A DNA stretch of 64,000 nt from Streptomyces sp. CBMA152 (GCF_014596475.1 NZ_MECJ01000002.1:248001-312000), one strand, 5' to 3'; shown: positions 8,324 to 16,722, counted from the first letter of the stretch. Numbers and translations are program-made. Notes: a model not told the origin generated them from the sequence alone.

Positions 8324-9079
8324 TCAGAGAGTGCGCGCGAACAGCGCCAGCAGGTCCTCCCAGTGGCGCTTGTCCGCCTCCGCGTCGTACGCGGCGGTGT
8401 CGGCCTGGGTGAACCCGTGCTGGGCGCCCGGGTAGATGCCGCCGCTGTGGCGGACACCCGCCGCCGAGAGGGTCTTCTCCAGGTGGTCGATCTGCTCCGC
8501 CGGGTTGCCCCCGTCCTGGTCCGCGTGCCCGAAGTACAGCTCGGCGGTGATGTTCCCGGCGAGCAGATGGGGGCTGTCGGGGGCGTCGTTGGCCAGCCGT
8601 CCGCCGTGGAAACAGGCGGCGGCCGCGACGCGCGTGGGATGGGTGCCCGCGGTGCGCAGGGCGATGTTGCCGCCCATGCAGTAGCCGGTGACGCCCGCCG
8701 GTCCGTCGGTGGTCAGGGGCGACGCGGCGAGCCACGAGAGGTAGGCCTCCGCGTCACGCATGGCCAGTTCGGGGGTGAGGGCGAAGAGGAACGGGGTGAT
8801 CTCCTCGAAGAGGTTGGGGCGCTCCGCCGGGTCGATGAAGTCGGGCAGCCCGAACAGCGGCGCACGGCCGGCACGGTAGAAGAGGTTGGGCACCAGTACG
8901 GTGTATCCGGCCGCGGCTATGCGGTCCGCCATCTTCTTGAGGTGGGGGCGCAGCCCGAACGCGTCCATGTAGAGCAGGACCGCCGGGTGCGGGGCGCCGT
9001 CGTCGGGGTGGGTGAGATAGGCGTCGGCGATGCCGTCCGGGGTGGGGACGTCGATATCGGTTCCGTGCACGGTGGCCAT
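8324..9079 (-). CDS. Dienelactone hydrolase family protein
   Basis: A 251-residue alpha/beta hydrolase of the dienelactone hydrolase family. The nucleophile is a cysteine in GVTGYCMGG (about residue 125), and an acid and a histidine complete the triad in the DQDGG and QHGF segments near residues 180 and 215, so all three family residues are present. These enzymes open lactones or hydrolyse small esters, classically in chlorocatechol breakdown, but most actinobacterial members have no known substrate. The start is ATG at 9079 with GAAGGAG eight bases upstream on the minus strand; the frame remains open further upstream but without a start site. It faces the FtsW/RodA gene convergently and shares a terminator with it. 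Confidence 0.9.
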   Translation of the reverse strand: MATVHGTDIDVPTPDGIADAYLTHPDDGAPHPAVLLYMDAFGLRPHLKKMADRIAAAGYTVLVPNLFYRAGRAPLFGLPDFIDPAERPNLFEEITPFLFALTPELAMRDAEAYLSWLAASPLTTDGPAGVTGYCMGGNIALRTAGTHPTRVAAAACFHGGRLANDAPDSPHLLAGNITAELYFGHADQDGGNPAEQIDHLEKTLSAAGVRHSGGIYPGAQHGFTQADTAAYDAEADKRHWEDLLALFARTL

Positions 9080-9200
9080 GGTGAATTCTCCTTCAATCCT
9101 GCTGAATCCTCTCGGCAGGATAGGCGACCAACATGGCATCAGGGCATCGCAGTTGACCTTTGTCACGTCTTTGACGGACCGTCATGTACAGCTTGGCGAA

Positions 9201-9241
9201 AAAGCCGTGGACCGGCAGCTGACCTGCCGGTCCACGGCTTT
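9201..9241 (-). terminator. Strong intrinsic terminator of the VOC protein gene
   Basis: An 18-bp perfect stem (9201-9218 with 9224-9241) and a 5-base loop, ending on the minus strand in five T residues. It lies 22 bases past the stop codon of the upstream minus-strand gene. Confidence 0.85.
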
Positions 9242-9262
9242 CGGCGTTCCGCCGCTTCGGGC

Positions 9263-10045
9263 TCAGCCCTGTCGCGGGTTCGGCTTCAGGACGGCGAACA
9301 CCGCGCCGTACGGGTCGGCCAGCCAGGCGATGCGGCCGACGTCGGGTACATCGGCGGCCGGCATGAGCACCGATCCGTCGTTCTCCTGCACCTTGGTCAC
9401 GATGACGTCGGCGTCGGCGACGGCGAAGTACGGCACCCAGCTCGGATCCCGCTGCCCCTCCTGGAGCGCGGCCACTCCGCCGAAGGAGGCTTCCCGCTGC
9501 TCGCCGTCCTTGATGCTGAGCACCCGGTAGACCATCCCTGGTGCCTGCATCTCCTCGGACCGCCAGCCGAACAGGCCGTTGTAGAAGTCGATGGCGCGTA
9601 CCGGGTCCGGAACGTGCAGCTCCGTCCACACCAGGGTGTTGTCCTCGGACGTCTTCTCCAGGCCCTTGGTCTTCCCGGGCTGCCACACCGCGAACTGCGC
9701 GCCCTGCGGGTCGGTGAACTGGGCCAGCCACCCCTCGCCCATGACGTCCATGGGCTCGGCCCGCACGGCACCTCCCGCGGCGACCACGTCACGTGCGGTG
9801 GACTGGATGTCATCGCTCTGGAAGTACGTCGTCCAGGCCGACTTGGCACCGTCCTCCGACAGCGGCCCCAGCGCGCCCACGGTCTTGCCGCCCAGCTGGA
9901 AGAACCCGTACCCACCGGCCTCGGGCCCGGCGGAGGCGAACTGCCACCCGAAGACCGCGCCGTAGAACGCGGCGGCCCGGGTCGTGTCGGGGCTGCCGAG
10001 GTCGATCCAGTTGGGCGAGCCGGTGCGGAAATCGGTGCCGAGCAT
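9263..10045 (-). CDS. Two-domain VOC (glyoxalase/bleomycin-resistance fold) protein
   Basis: A 260-residue protein made of two tandem VOC modules. The first begins near residue 10 with GSPNWIDLGSPDTTRAAAFY and the second near 135 with WTELHVPDPVRAIDFY; each has the FYGAVFGW/FYNGLFGW helix-strand start and a closing DPQGAQFAVW or DPYGAVFAVL segment with the usual metal-ligand glutamate replaced by other residues in part. Such twin-domain proteins in Streptomyces are annotated as glyoxalase or hydroxylase-like, but their substrate is unknown. ATG at 10045 is fixed by an excellent CAGGAGGAAA site. The gene is a single transcription unit ending at a strong terminator. Confidence 0.9.
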   Translation of the reverse strand: MLGTDFRTGSPNWIDLGSPDTTRAAAFYGAVFGWQFASAGPEAGGYGFFQLGGKTVGALGPLSEDGAKSAWTTYFQSDDIQSTARDVVAAGGAVRAEPMDVMGEGWLAQFTDPQGAQFAVWQPGKTKGLEKTSEDNTLVWTELHVPDPVRAIDFYNGLFGWRSEEMQAPGMVYRVLSIKDGEQREASFGGVAALQEGQRDPSWVPYFAVADADVIVTKVQENDGSVLMPAADVPDVGRIAWLADPYGAVFAVLKPNPRQG

Positions 10046-10188
10046 GTGTTTCCTCCTGCGGTTCCGGTACGAGGACGCCTGCCACGATGCCGATCGCACG
10101 GCCCGCCGGGATGATTACCGGGCTGGGCGGGGCGGGGTTTCACCCGGACGGTGGCAGCGGCGGTGGAGCGCGGGAGGAGATACGGCAC

Positions 10189-10235
10189 GGCCGAGGCCGG
10201 GAGGCGCGACGACGGCGCGCGTCCCGGCCTCGGCC
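10189..10235 (-). terminator. Terminator of the acid phosphatase gene
   Basis: GGCCGAGGCCGGGA (10189-10202) pairs perfectly with TCCCGGCCTCGGCC (10222-10235); the loop itself is GC-rich and can pair further. It lies 21 bases past the stop codon of the minus-strand gene. Confidence 0.7.
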
Positions 10236-10256
10236 GGAGCAGAGCGGAATACGGGA

Positions 10257-11054
10257 TTACGGCAGGAAGTACATCGGGTTCGGGATCTTGTACGTCTTGT
10301 CGGCGTGGCCGCCCGCGAGGTCGGTGTACTGGTCGCCCATGTTGGCGACGATGTTGTAGCCCATGTCCTCGATGTGCTTGCGGGTGCCCGACTTGTAGTC
10401 GACCGTGGAACACGTCCACTTGGGCTTGCCGCAGCTCAGGTACGCCGGCGGGTTGGTCTTGTCCTTGAGGAAGAAGTGCGCGGTGTCGACCGGAACCGCG
10501 TAGCCCGCCCTGGTGAGGTTGGCGGCGCTCGCCTCGCGCTGGGAGGCGTCGCGACCGGTCAGGAAGAAGACCGTCACACCCTTCTTGGCCGCGTAGTCGA
10601 CCAGCTCGGGCATGCCGAACACCGCGATGGAACGGGCGCTCTGGACATACGCGTTGAACGCGGTGGCGTTGTACGCGAAGCCGTTCTTCTTCTCGTAGTC
10701 GTACGTGAGCAGCGTCGTGTCGTCGACGTCGAGCACGATGGCGGGCTTGCGGCCGTCGTGCCCGGGGTGCGCGGCGGCGCGGGTTATCTGGCGCTTGGCG
10801 CGGGCCTCGATCGCGGCGACCTGCTTGGCGTAGTTGCTGGTCGGGGAGGCCTGGTAGGCCCCGGTGGAGTCGGCGGCGCCCCCGTAGTAGGCGTCGATCT
10901 TCTCCTCGACCTTGGTGATGTTCGGGATCTCCTTGTCGCTCTTCGGCGTGCTGTCACCGGCGGAGGCCGCGCCGGCGCCGTACAGAGCGGCGCCGGTCAC
11001 GGCGAGGGCGGCAGCAGTGGCTGCGGTTTTGGTGAGGGTGCGCATGAGCCTCAT
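10257..11054 (-). CDS. Secreted HAD-superfamily acid phosphatase (subfamily IIIB)
   Basis: A 265-residue exported phosphatase. An Arg/Lys-containing N-terminus and an Ala-rich hydrophobic core (about residues 5-30) ending in ASAG form a Sec signal peptide. The HAD catalytic motif I is IVLDVDDTTLL, giving the nucleophilic and acid aspartates; motif II is FFLTGRDASQR and motif III/IV the SGTRKH-IEDMGY-NIVANMGDQYTDL segment, as in class B acid phosphatases. It should release phosphate from extracellular organophosphates, useful under phosphate limitation. Start choice between ATG 11054 and ATG 11045 is open; neither has an ideal ribosome-binding site. The gene ends at its own hairpin and is divergent from the tyrosine phosphatase gene. 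Confidence 0.9.
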   Translation of the reverse strand: MRLMRTLTKTAATAAALAVTGAALYGAGAASAGDSTPKSDKEIPNITKVEEKIDAYYGGAADSTGAYQASPTSNYAKQVAAIEARAKRQITRAAAHPGHDGRKPAIVLDVDDTTLLTYDYEKKNGFAYNATAFNAYVQSARSIAVFGMPELVDYAAKKGVTVFFLTGRDASQREASAANLTRAGYAVPVDTAHFFLKDKTNPPAYLSCGKPKWTCSTVDYKSGTRKHIEDMGYNIVANMGDQYTDLAGGHADKTYKIPNPMYFLP

Positions 11055-11231
11055 ATCTACGCGCATCACACATCGCCCCGCCAGGGGGTTTGATCAACTC
11101 TTTACCGTGTGGTTGGCCGCATTCCTCGCCCATGAACCGAACGCGAAGCCGCTCACGCACGGCCTCCCGTGGTGCCCTCGGCCAGTGAGTCGGCGAGGTA
11201 GGCGGCCAGGTCCGTGCATAGGGTGTGCCGA

Positions 11232-11957
11232 ATGACACGACACCTGGAATTCGAGCGCCTGCACAACTTCCGTGACCTCGGTGGCTATTGCACCTCGGAC
11301 GGACGCACCCTTCGCTGGGGTCTGCTCTACCGCTCGGACTCGCTGGCCAAGCTCCAGGGCGCGGACTGGGAGCGCTTCCTCGCCCTGAACATACGTACCG
11401 TCATCGATCTGCGGTATCCGTGGGAGATCGAGGCCAAGGGCAGGGTGCCCGACGCCGACGGGTTCACGTATCTCAACCTCAGTGTGGAGCACCGCCCCTA
11501 CGACCAGGCGGAGATCGACCCGGCGCTCGACCCCTGGCGCTTCCTCGCCGACCGGTACGCGGAGGTCGCTCTCGACGGGGCCGAGGAGCTGCGGCAGGCG
11601 CTGGAGGCCATCGCGGACGAGAGAGGGCCGCAGGTGTTCCACTGCGCCTCGGGCAAGGACCGCACCGGTCTGCTCGCGGCCCTGGTGCTCTCGCTCCTGG
11701 GGGTGGACGAGGACACCGTCGCCGCGGACTTCGCCCTCACCGAACTGGCCACGGACCGGCTGATCGCGGACTGGCGGGCCGCCAACCCGGGGCGGGCGCT
11801 CAACTGGCCCGGATACGGGCGGGCGCCCGAGGAGGTCATCCGGCTCTTCCTCGCCGACCTGACCGCCACGTACGGCTCGGTGCACGACTACGCGGTCAAG
11901 CACGTCGGCGTCGACGACGCCCTGATCGAGCGGCTGCGCGCCCGGCTGCTGGACTGA
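11232..11957 (+). CDS. Tyrosine-protein phosphatase (IphP-like)
   Basis: A 241-residue dual-specificity-type phosphatase of the tyrosine phosphatase family 3. The N-terminus has the family opening NFRDLGGY and LLYRSDSL, and the P-loop is HCASGKDRTG with the catalytic Cys and Arg of the CX5R motif (about residues 138-144). The general acid aspartate would lie in the preceding strand-loop region. The family removes phosphate from tyrosine or phosphoinositides. ATG at 11232 is preferred; an in-frame GTG at 11214 is possible, and both have only a weak AGGG site. It lies upstream of the toxin-antitoxin pair but is separated from it by the pair's own operator. Confidence 0.92.
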   Translation: MTRHLEFERLHNFRDLGGYCTSDGRTLRWGLLYRSDSLAKLQGADWERFLALNIRTVIDLRYPWEIEAKGRVPDADGFTYLNLSVEHRPYDQAEIDPALDPWRFLADRYAEVALDGAEELRQALEAIADERGPQVFHCASGKDRTGLLAALVLSLLGVDEDTVAADFALTELATDRLIADWRAANPGRALNWPGYGRAPEEVIRLFLADLTATYGSVHDYAVKHVGVDDALIERLRARLLD

Positions 11958-11994
11958 GTGCCACATCGGCGGGCGTCGGCCAAGGTGGCCTGGA

Positions 11995-12023
11995 CCTGAT
12001 GGTACCTACTAGGTACCATCAGG
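11995..12023. promoter_or_regulatory. 13+13 bp perfect inverted repeat, TA operon operator
   Basis: CCTGATGGTACCT (11995-12007), spacer ACT, AGGTACCATCAGG (12011-12023). The repeat ends one base before the antitoxin ATG at 12025, so its right arm contains the AGG ribosome-binding sequence. This is the arrangement expected for autorepression by a ribbon-helix-helix antitoxin, which could block both transcription and translation start. Confidence 0.75.
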
Positions 12024-12024
12024 T

Positions 12025-12264
12025 ATGCCGTCCTTGAATATCACGTTCACCGACGAAGAGCTGGCGGAGGTCCGCGCCGCCGCGGCCGCCGAGGGCAAGT
12101 CGCTCAAGCAGTATGTGCACGACCTGCCCCTGCGCGAACGCCAGCGCCGTCAGTTCGTCCGCTACGCCGTCTCCTGGGGGGAGGCCCATCGGGAACAGTT
12201 CGACGAGGCCTTCCCCGAAGAGGTCCCCCCGGCCGACCGACCGCAGGGGAGCCAGGCCGCCTGA
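12025..12264 (+). CDS. Ribbon-helix-helix antitoxin
   Basis: A 79-residue protein whose first 45 residues form a short beta strand (SLNITFTDEEL) followed by two helices, the Arc/MetJ ribbon-helix-helix pattern that binds DNA as a dimer. The C-terminal part is acidic and Pro-rich, as expected for a flexible toxin-neutralising tail. ATG at 12025 directly abuts the 29-base operator repeat. Its TGA overlaps the ATG of the next gene by one base (TGATG at 12262-12266), so the pair is translationally coupled. Taken with the Fic-like partner it is the antitoxin component of a type II toxin-antitoxin pair; the partner preference is inferred. Confidence 0.85.
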   Translation: MPSLNITFTDEELAEVRAAAAAEGKSLKQYVHDLPLRERQRRQFVRYAVSWGEAHREQFDEAFPEEVPPADRPQGSQAA

Positions 12265-12638
12265 TGACTCTGTACATCGATGTGCCCTGGCTGCTCGATG
12301 TCCAGGAACAGGCCGTCCCCGAGGACGTCTCGGTCGCCGACTACTCCGCGCTCGTCGCCGCCGTGGCGCGCCACAAGACCCGTATCCCGCGCCCCACCAC
12401 CGCCGAGCCCGACCCGGCCTGGCGCGCCGCCGCGCTGCTGCACACCCTGGTGCGCCTGCAACCGCTGCCGTACCGCAACTCGCTGTACGCGTGCCAGGTC
12501 GCGGTCGCGTACATGCACGCCTCCGGCGAAGGCATGGACCCGCCGTACGGCGCCCTGGTGGACCTCGTACGGGACATCCAGGCGGGCAAGGCGTCCGTCT
12601 ACCAAGCGGCGGACAGCATCCGCGAATGGCGGCTCTGA
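12264..12638 (+). CDS. Fic/Doc-family toxin-like protein lacking the catalytic histidine
   Basis: A 124-residue all-helical protein that resembles Doc/Fic toxins in length, gene order and helix pattern. The region corresponding to the Fic motif (H-P-F-x-x-G-N-K-R) reads LQPLPYRNSLYA at about residues 70-82. It keeps Pro and Asn but replaces the catalytic His and the Gly/Lys/Arg residues. Doc-type toxins transfer phosphate and Fic-type transfer AMP to targets, both through that His, so this version should be inactive by the known mechanism or act differently. It begins at ATG 12264, overlapping the antitoxin stop. Related Streptomyces proteins are annotated as Fic-family toxin components. Confidence 0.75.
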   Translation: MTLYIDVPWLLDVQEQAVPEDVSVADYSALVAAVARHKTRIPRPTTAEPDPAWRAAALLHTLVRLQPLPYRNSLYACQVAVAYMHASGEGMDPPYGALVDLVRDIQAGKASVYQAADSIREWRL

Positions 12639-12665
12639 CGGGGCCAGTTGTCCCCGCACAGCAGC

Positions 12666-12711
12666 GCGCCCGCTCCGGCGGCCGGTCCGAGGGACCTGCT
12701 GGAGCGGGCGC
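12666..12711. terminator. Bidirectional terminator
   Basis: GCGCCCGCTCC (12666-12676) and GGAGCGGGCGC (12701-12711) form a perfect 11-bp stem with a 24-base loop between the convergent toxin and cupredoxin-like genes. Confidence 0.6.
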
Positions 12712-12726
12712 TCGCGGTGATCGGGG

Positions 12727-13638
12727 TCAGTGCAGCACGACGACCTTGTGCATCCCGAGGAAGGCGTGCGGCACGCCGTTCTTGTCGTCCGGGATGAAGC
12801 AGAGCAGCGCGTACGTGCCCGGCGGCAGGTGGTGGGCCCGCAGCAGGACCGTGCCACCGGGGGAGACGGCGCCGAGGCCGAGGGCGGGTCCGGTGAACGG
12901 CGCCGTGGCCGGCTTCCCGGCCGCGATCTTGTCGAAGTACGCCTGGAGCTGGGCGTCGGTGGTCCCCGGCGTCACTGGCTGGAGTTGCATCTCGTGGAGC
13001 TCGTCCGCCGCGTTGTGGAACAGGATCGGGTCCTTGGCCTCGTGCAGGCCCCGGACGTCGAAGCGGGGCCCGGCCGGTGTCTCGCGCGTGACCACCGTGG
13101 CCCGGTGGTCGGTGCGGAGGCTGCCCTGGTTGCCGTCGTGCAGATGCATGACGCGGAACACCGGGTGCGCGGGGTCCTTGAGGAACGCGCTGAAGTCCAG
13201 CAGGACCAGCCGTCCGGGCTTGACCCGCGTGGTGAAGCTCTCCGACACGTTCCGGGTGACAAAAGCACCGCCGGGCGCGTCCGCCTCGTCGCGCAGCGCC
13301 GTGATGCCCTGGGCCGTCGGGACCGGCATGCGGCTGACGGCCTTGGTGAGATCGGCGAAGATCTTCTTGAGCGTGACCCCGTGGTGCGGGCGCAGAAGTT
13401 GCAGCTGGCGGCCGTTCACGTCGTCGGTGTGGACGCGGAAGGTCCGCAGACCGCCCCGGGCGTCGTCCTGGGCGTGGATGCCCGAGGTGTCGATGCCGAT
13501 GTCGATGGGCTTCGGGCCGTGGTGGTGGCGGGCGCCGGCCGAGGCGTCGGCGTTCGCCATGCCGCCGAGCGCGCCGGCGACGGCGAGAGCGGTGACGGCC
13601 GCGGCTCTGGCGCCACGTCGTAGCAGTGCGGTGCGCAT
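12727..13638 (-). CDS. Secreted cupredoxin-like protein
   Basis: A 303-residue exported protein with a signal peptide (RRGARAAAV followed by a hydrophobic stretch ending ANADASA) and a histidine-rich segment directly after it. The C-terminal third looks like a cupredoxin: FHNAADELHEMQL supplies a candidate His ligand and LLCFIPDD, GVPHAFLGM supply Cys, His and Met in the order of a type 1 copper site. The middle has no family I can name. No oxidase partner is next to it. ATG at 13638 is set by AGGAG seven bases upstream; the frame continues open upstream into the neighbouring gene but this start fits the signal peptide best. Probable role is extracellular copper or electron handling; this is inference from fold only. 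Confidence 0.75.
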   Translation of the reverse strand: MRTALLRRGARAAAVTALAVAGALGGMANADASAGARHHHGPKPIDIGIDTSGIHAQDDARGGLRTFRVHTDDVNGRQLQLLRPHHGVTLKKIFADLTKAVSRMPVPTAQGITALRDEADAPGGAFVTRNVSESFTTRVKPGRLVLLDFSAFLKDPAHPVFRVMHLHDGNQGSLRTDHRATVVTRETPAGPRFDVRGLHEAKDPILFHNAADELHEMQLQPVTPGTTDAQLQAYFDKIAAGKPATAPFTGPALGLGAVSPGGTVLLRAHHLPPGTYALLCFIPDDKNGVPHAFLGMHKVVVLH

Positions 13639-13834
13639 GAAACTCCTGTCGTTGTACGAACCCCCGATCACCCAGGCCACCACCTCATGGGCCGACCGGC
13701 CGTCAGCCACGCGGGCCGCAGGGCCCGATCGGAGCATCGGCTGTGTCCGGGGTGATGCATGGTGCGCGGGGGAACGGGCAGGATGAGGCGGCCATGACAC
13801 ACCCGTCCGGTGTCGCTCCGAAGGGAACCGTCCC

Positions 13835-14497
13835 GTGCTCCGTAAGGTAAGCGCCCTGCTCGCCGCCGCCGCTCTGCTTCCGCTCGGTACCGCCGTACAC
13901 GCGGCCGCCGACACCAAGGCCGCGCCCGCCCCGGCTCCCGCCTGCACGTATACGTCGGCCGTCCCCGCCGACAACTTCAAGGGGATACCGGTCTTCGACC
14001 CGGTCAAGGCCGCCAAGCCCTACAGCGCCACCCTGCGCACCAGCCAGGGCGCCATCACCTTCCAGGCGCTCACCGACGAGGCGCCGTGCACCACGTACTC
14101 CTTCAAGTTCCTCGCCCAGCGCGACTACTTCGACCGCTCGCACTGCCACCGGCTCACCACCGCGCGCATCTACGTGTTGCAGTGCGGCGACCCGACGGGC
14201 ACCGGGAGCGGTGGGCCCGGTTACTCCTTCCCCGACGAGAACCTGACCGGCGCCACCTATCCGGCCGGGACGGTGGCGATGGCCAACGCCGGGCCCAACA
14301 CCAACGGCAGCCAGTTCTTCTTCGTCTGGAAGGACACCAAACTCTCGCCCGCCTACACGCCGTTCGGCCGGGTGACGGCCGGTCTCGACGTGCTGCAGAA
14401 GATCGCGGCGGGCGGCGAGGACGACCAGAACAACCCCGGGGACGGCTTCCCGAAGCTGCCGGTGAACATCAAGCGCGTACAGATCAAGAACAGGTAG
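13835..14497 (+). CDS. Secreted cyclophilin-type peptidyl-prolyl isomerase
   Basis: A 220-residue protein with a Sec signal peptide (hydrophobic residues 5-25, AxA-like cleavage near HAAA) followed by a cyclophilin domain from about residue 55. Family landmarks are FKFLAQRDYFDRSHCHRL, the catalytic-loop region PGYSFPDENLTG, the NAGPNTNGSQFF signature and FGRVTAGLDVLQKI. The catalytic Arg of classical cyclophilins (FHR) is retained as CHRL. It catalyses cis-trans isomerisation of prolyl bonds in exported proteins. GTG at 13835 follows GGGAACCG; the gene ends ten bases before the convergent glycosyltransferase gene. Confidence 0.93.
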   Translation: MLRKVSALLAAAALLPLGTAVHAAADTKAAPAPAPACTYTSAVPADNFKGIPVFDPVKAAKPYSATLRTSQGAITFQALTDEAPCTTYSFKFLAQRDYFDRSHCHRLTTARIYVLQCGDPTGTGSGGPGYSFPDENLTGATYPAGTVAMANAGPNTNGSQFFFVWKDTKLSPAYTPFGRVTAGLDVLQKIAAGGEDDQNNPGDGFPKLPVNIKRVQIKNR

Positions 14498-14507
14498 TAC
14501 GCCCTGG

Positions 14508-15626
14508 TCAGGATCGAGTCGCGGGAACCGGGGCCGTGTTGGCGCGGGTCTTCTCGGCGGCGACCGCGAACTGCCGGTTGGCCTCGGTCTGCCGCCGGTA
14601 GTTCTCCGGCAGGTCCGGCAGGGCGAGCAGGCGGTCGCAGGCCCGCAGGGAGCCCGCGTAGTCCCCGGTCCAGTACGCCGTGATGGAGAACTCGAAGAGC
14701 AGGCCCCAGCGGTAGACCCACGGCTGGGTGAACAGGATGTCGTCCGGGGCGGCGCGGTCCAGGCCCGCCACGGCGAAGGCGTGGGCCGACTGGTGGTGGC
14801 CCCGCGTGCGGAGCCGGGAAGTCAGCTCGTAACAGGCCTCCAGCCGTTGCGGGCGGGCTTCCCAGGCCCGTACGAGAGCGTCCATCGCGCCCGGCCAGTC
14901 ATCGCTCTCGGCCCGCAGGACACCCACCTGCAACTGCGCGCAGTACACCTCCTCCGCCCAGCCGCCCATGTCCGCGCGGCGCTGGTAGAGGGCGATGGCC
15001 TCCTCGGTGCGGCCCATGTCGCGCATGGTCTGGGCCAGATAGAAGACCGTGCGGGCGTTGTCGGGATCGCGCTCCAGCTCCGCGCCGAGCAGCCGGGCGT
15101 CCCGCTCGAACTTGTCGTGCCGTGAGCCGCCGTCGGCGAAGTCCTGGATCGTCAGCGCGTCGAGGTGCTGCTGCCCGGAGCTCCCGTCGCAGGTCAGGTA
15201 CTCATGGGTGACGCCTTCGTAGCGCCAGTCGAGGTCCGCGCGCACCAGGCGCTTGATGCGGTACGAGGTGGTGCCCTCGTGGCGCAGCATGTACGCGTCC
15301 GCGGTGAGTTCGAGGAGTGGGGCGTCCTGGCGGATGACCAGGTCCGCGTCGAGGAGCAGCAGGTAGTCGGCCCTGCCGCGTGCGTGGGCGATGTTGAGGC
15401 TGCGGTTGTGGCCGAAATCCACCCAGGGCTCCTCGTGCAGCTCGCCCGGGACGCCGTCGAGGGCCGCGCGGATCAGGTCCTGGGTGCCGTCGGTCGAGCC
15501 GGTGTCGGAGATGACCCAGGTGTCGATGAGATCGCGTACGGACGCCAAGCAGCGCTCGATGACGCGCGCCTCGTTCTTGACGATCATGCAAAGGCAAATG
15601 GACGGCTGCTGCACGGCATCCTTCAT
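14508..15626 (-). CDS. Family 2 glycosyltransferase with TPR tail
   Basis: A 372-residue protein with an N-terminal GT-A domain of the SunS/TPR-glycosyltransferase group (CLCMIVKNEARVIERCL, then SDTGSTDGTQDLI, then the metal-binding DADL around residue 95) and a C-terminal set of tetratricopeptide-like helices (about 190-360, e.g. ARTVFYLAQTMRDMGRTEEA). Such enzymes transfer a sugar from a nucleotide donor, some to peptides. It has no membrane segment. ATG at 15626 is chosen with GTGAGGGAC just upstream. A second, very similar TPR architecture occurs in other genes of the window but without the GT domain. Acceptor unknown. Confidence 0.88.
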   Translation of the reverse strand: MKDAVQQPSICLCMIVKNEARVIERCLASVRDLIDTWVISDTGSTDGTQDLIRAALDGVPGELHEEPWVDFGHNRSLNIAHARGRADYLLLLDADLVIRQDAPLLELTADAYMLRHEGTTSYRIKRLVRADLDWRYEGVTHEYLTCDGSSGQQHLDALTIQDFADGGSRHDKFERDARLLGAELERDPDNARTVFYLAQTMRDMGRTEEAIALYQRRADMGGWAEEVYCAQLQVGVLRAESDDWPGAMDALVRAWEARPQRLEACYELTSRLRTRGHHQSAHAFAVAGLDRAAPDDILFTQPWVYRWGLLFEFSITAYWTGDYAGSLRACDRLLALPDLPENYRRQTEANRQFAVAAEKTRANTAPVPATRS

Positions 15627-15902
15627 GTCCCTCACACCCTTCGTTTCGCGGCGGCCCACTGTGGCACGAGGGCGGGGACGCCGGGTCGCCGTGCGCGCGG
15701 AGTCGTCGGCGACGGACCTCGGTCGGCGTAGTGATGAGCGTCCGAGGGGTGGTGTGTTGCTGCGCCCGAGGGTGTTTGTTGGTCCGATGCGCTGATAAAC
15801 GGGCGTGTCTGCCCGGGATCCGTGGTCGGCGGGTCATCGGCGGGGATGTTCCCGGAGGCGTTGGATAACGCCCGTAGAAGCCTCATCTAGGAGTAACGGG
15901 AT

Positions 15903-16710
15903 GTGGCTCCTGATCGCACGACAAGGTCGCGGCTCGGACCGCTTCCCCGCCGGAGCAGATGGCTCGCCGGTGGCGCTCTGGCGTCCCTGGCCATGCTGCT
16001 GGCCGGTGTGGCGAGCCCGGCGGTGGCCTCGACCCAAGGCGCCGGCGCCCCTGTGGCGCAGCCGGGCGGCGGTGGCGACGACCACTGCAAGCCGAAGCCG
16101 GACAGGAAGGCGGGCACACCGGGTGCTCGCCTGGGCGGTGGTGGCGACGACGACGATTACTGCAAGGGCATGGGCCCAAAGGGCCCGCCCGGCCCCACGG
16201 GTCCCCCCGGCCCGAAGGGCGACACCGGACCGACCGGCCCTCCCGGCCTATCGGGTCCGACCGGTCCGACGGGTGACACGGGAGCCACGGGTGACACAGG
16301 GCGCTACTGGCGCGACCGGAGCCACGGGCGCCACCGGTGCGACCGGCCCCTGCACCGCCATCGACGGCATCGAGCCCTCCGCCACGGAGGACTTCACCGC
16401 CGTCCTCATCAACGGGAAGGCGTACGCAGGGCGGCAGAGCACCCCTGGCGGGACGATCGTCTGGACGGACCTGACCAACTCGGACAACCCCAACTACCCC
16501 GTCCACGTCTGCGGTATCTCCATCACCGAACAGGACAAGGACGCCTGGATCAAGGTGGTGACCACCGACGGGACGGTCTGGCAGACGCATGGCGACGTGA
16601 ACGGCATGAACTTCATTTGGGCCGAAGGCTGGACCCAACTGGCGACGCCTGTACCGGGTTCGCTACGCAGCGGCGCCCCACGCAGGACAGGAGCCGCCAG
16701 AACCTCCTGA
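15903..16710 (+). pseudogene. Exported collagen-like protein gene split by a one-base frameshift
   Basis: The first part reads from GTG 15903 (AGGAG ten bases upstream): a signal peptide ([17 protein letters not shown], then AVA), a Gly/Asp/Lys linker, and Gly-X-Y repeats such as [13 protein letters not shown] up to GDTG. At GGG 16299-16301 the frame should shift by one base: from 16300 the plus-one frame continues the repeat as GATGATGATGATG and then a roughly 120-residue domain (CTAIDG to a TGA at 16708-16710) with the look of a beta-sandwich. Removing one G of 16299-16301 restores a single protein of about 268 residues. It may be a sequencing slip, a decayed gene, or a phase-variable or programmed-shift gene; without the shift the first frame runs on without repeat character to 16721. 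Collagen-like repeats suggest a surface or spore-coat role. Confidence 0.8.
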
Positions 16711-16722
16711 GCTGTTGGTGAC

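Noticed and set aside
8156..10114. 652-codon open frame on the plus strand over the DLH and VOC genes
   Set aside because: It is an antisense shadow crossing two real genes and a strong terminator; composition is non-natural.
15805..15902. Upstream ATG/GTG extensions for the collagen-like gene, including ATG 15901
   Set aside because: ATG 15901 reads the wrong frame and gives no signal peptide; GTG 15903 gives a clean one behind AGGAG.
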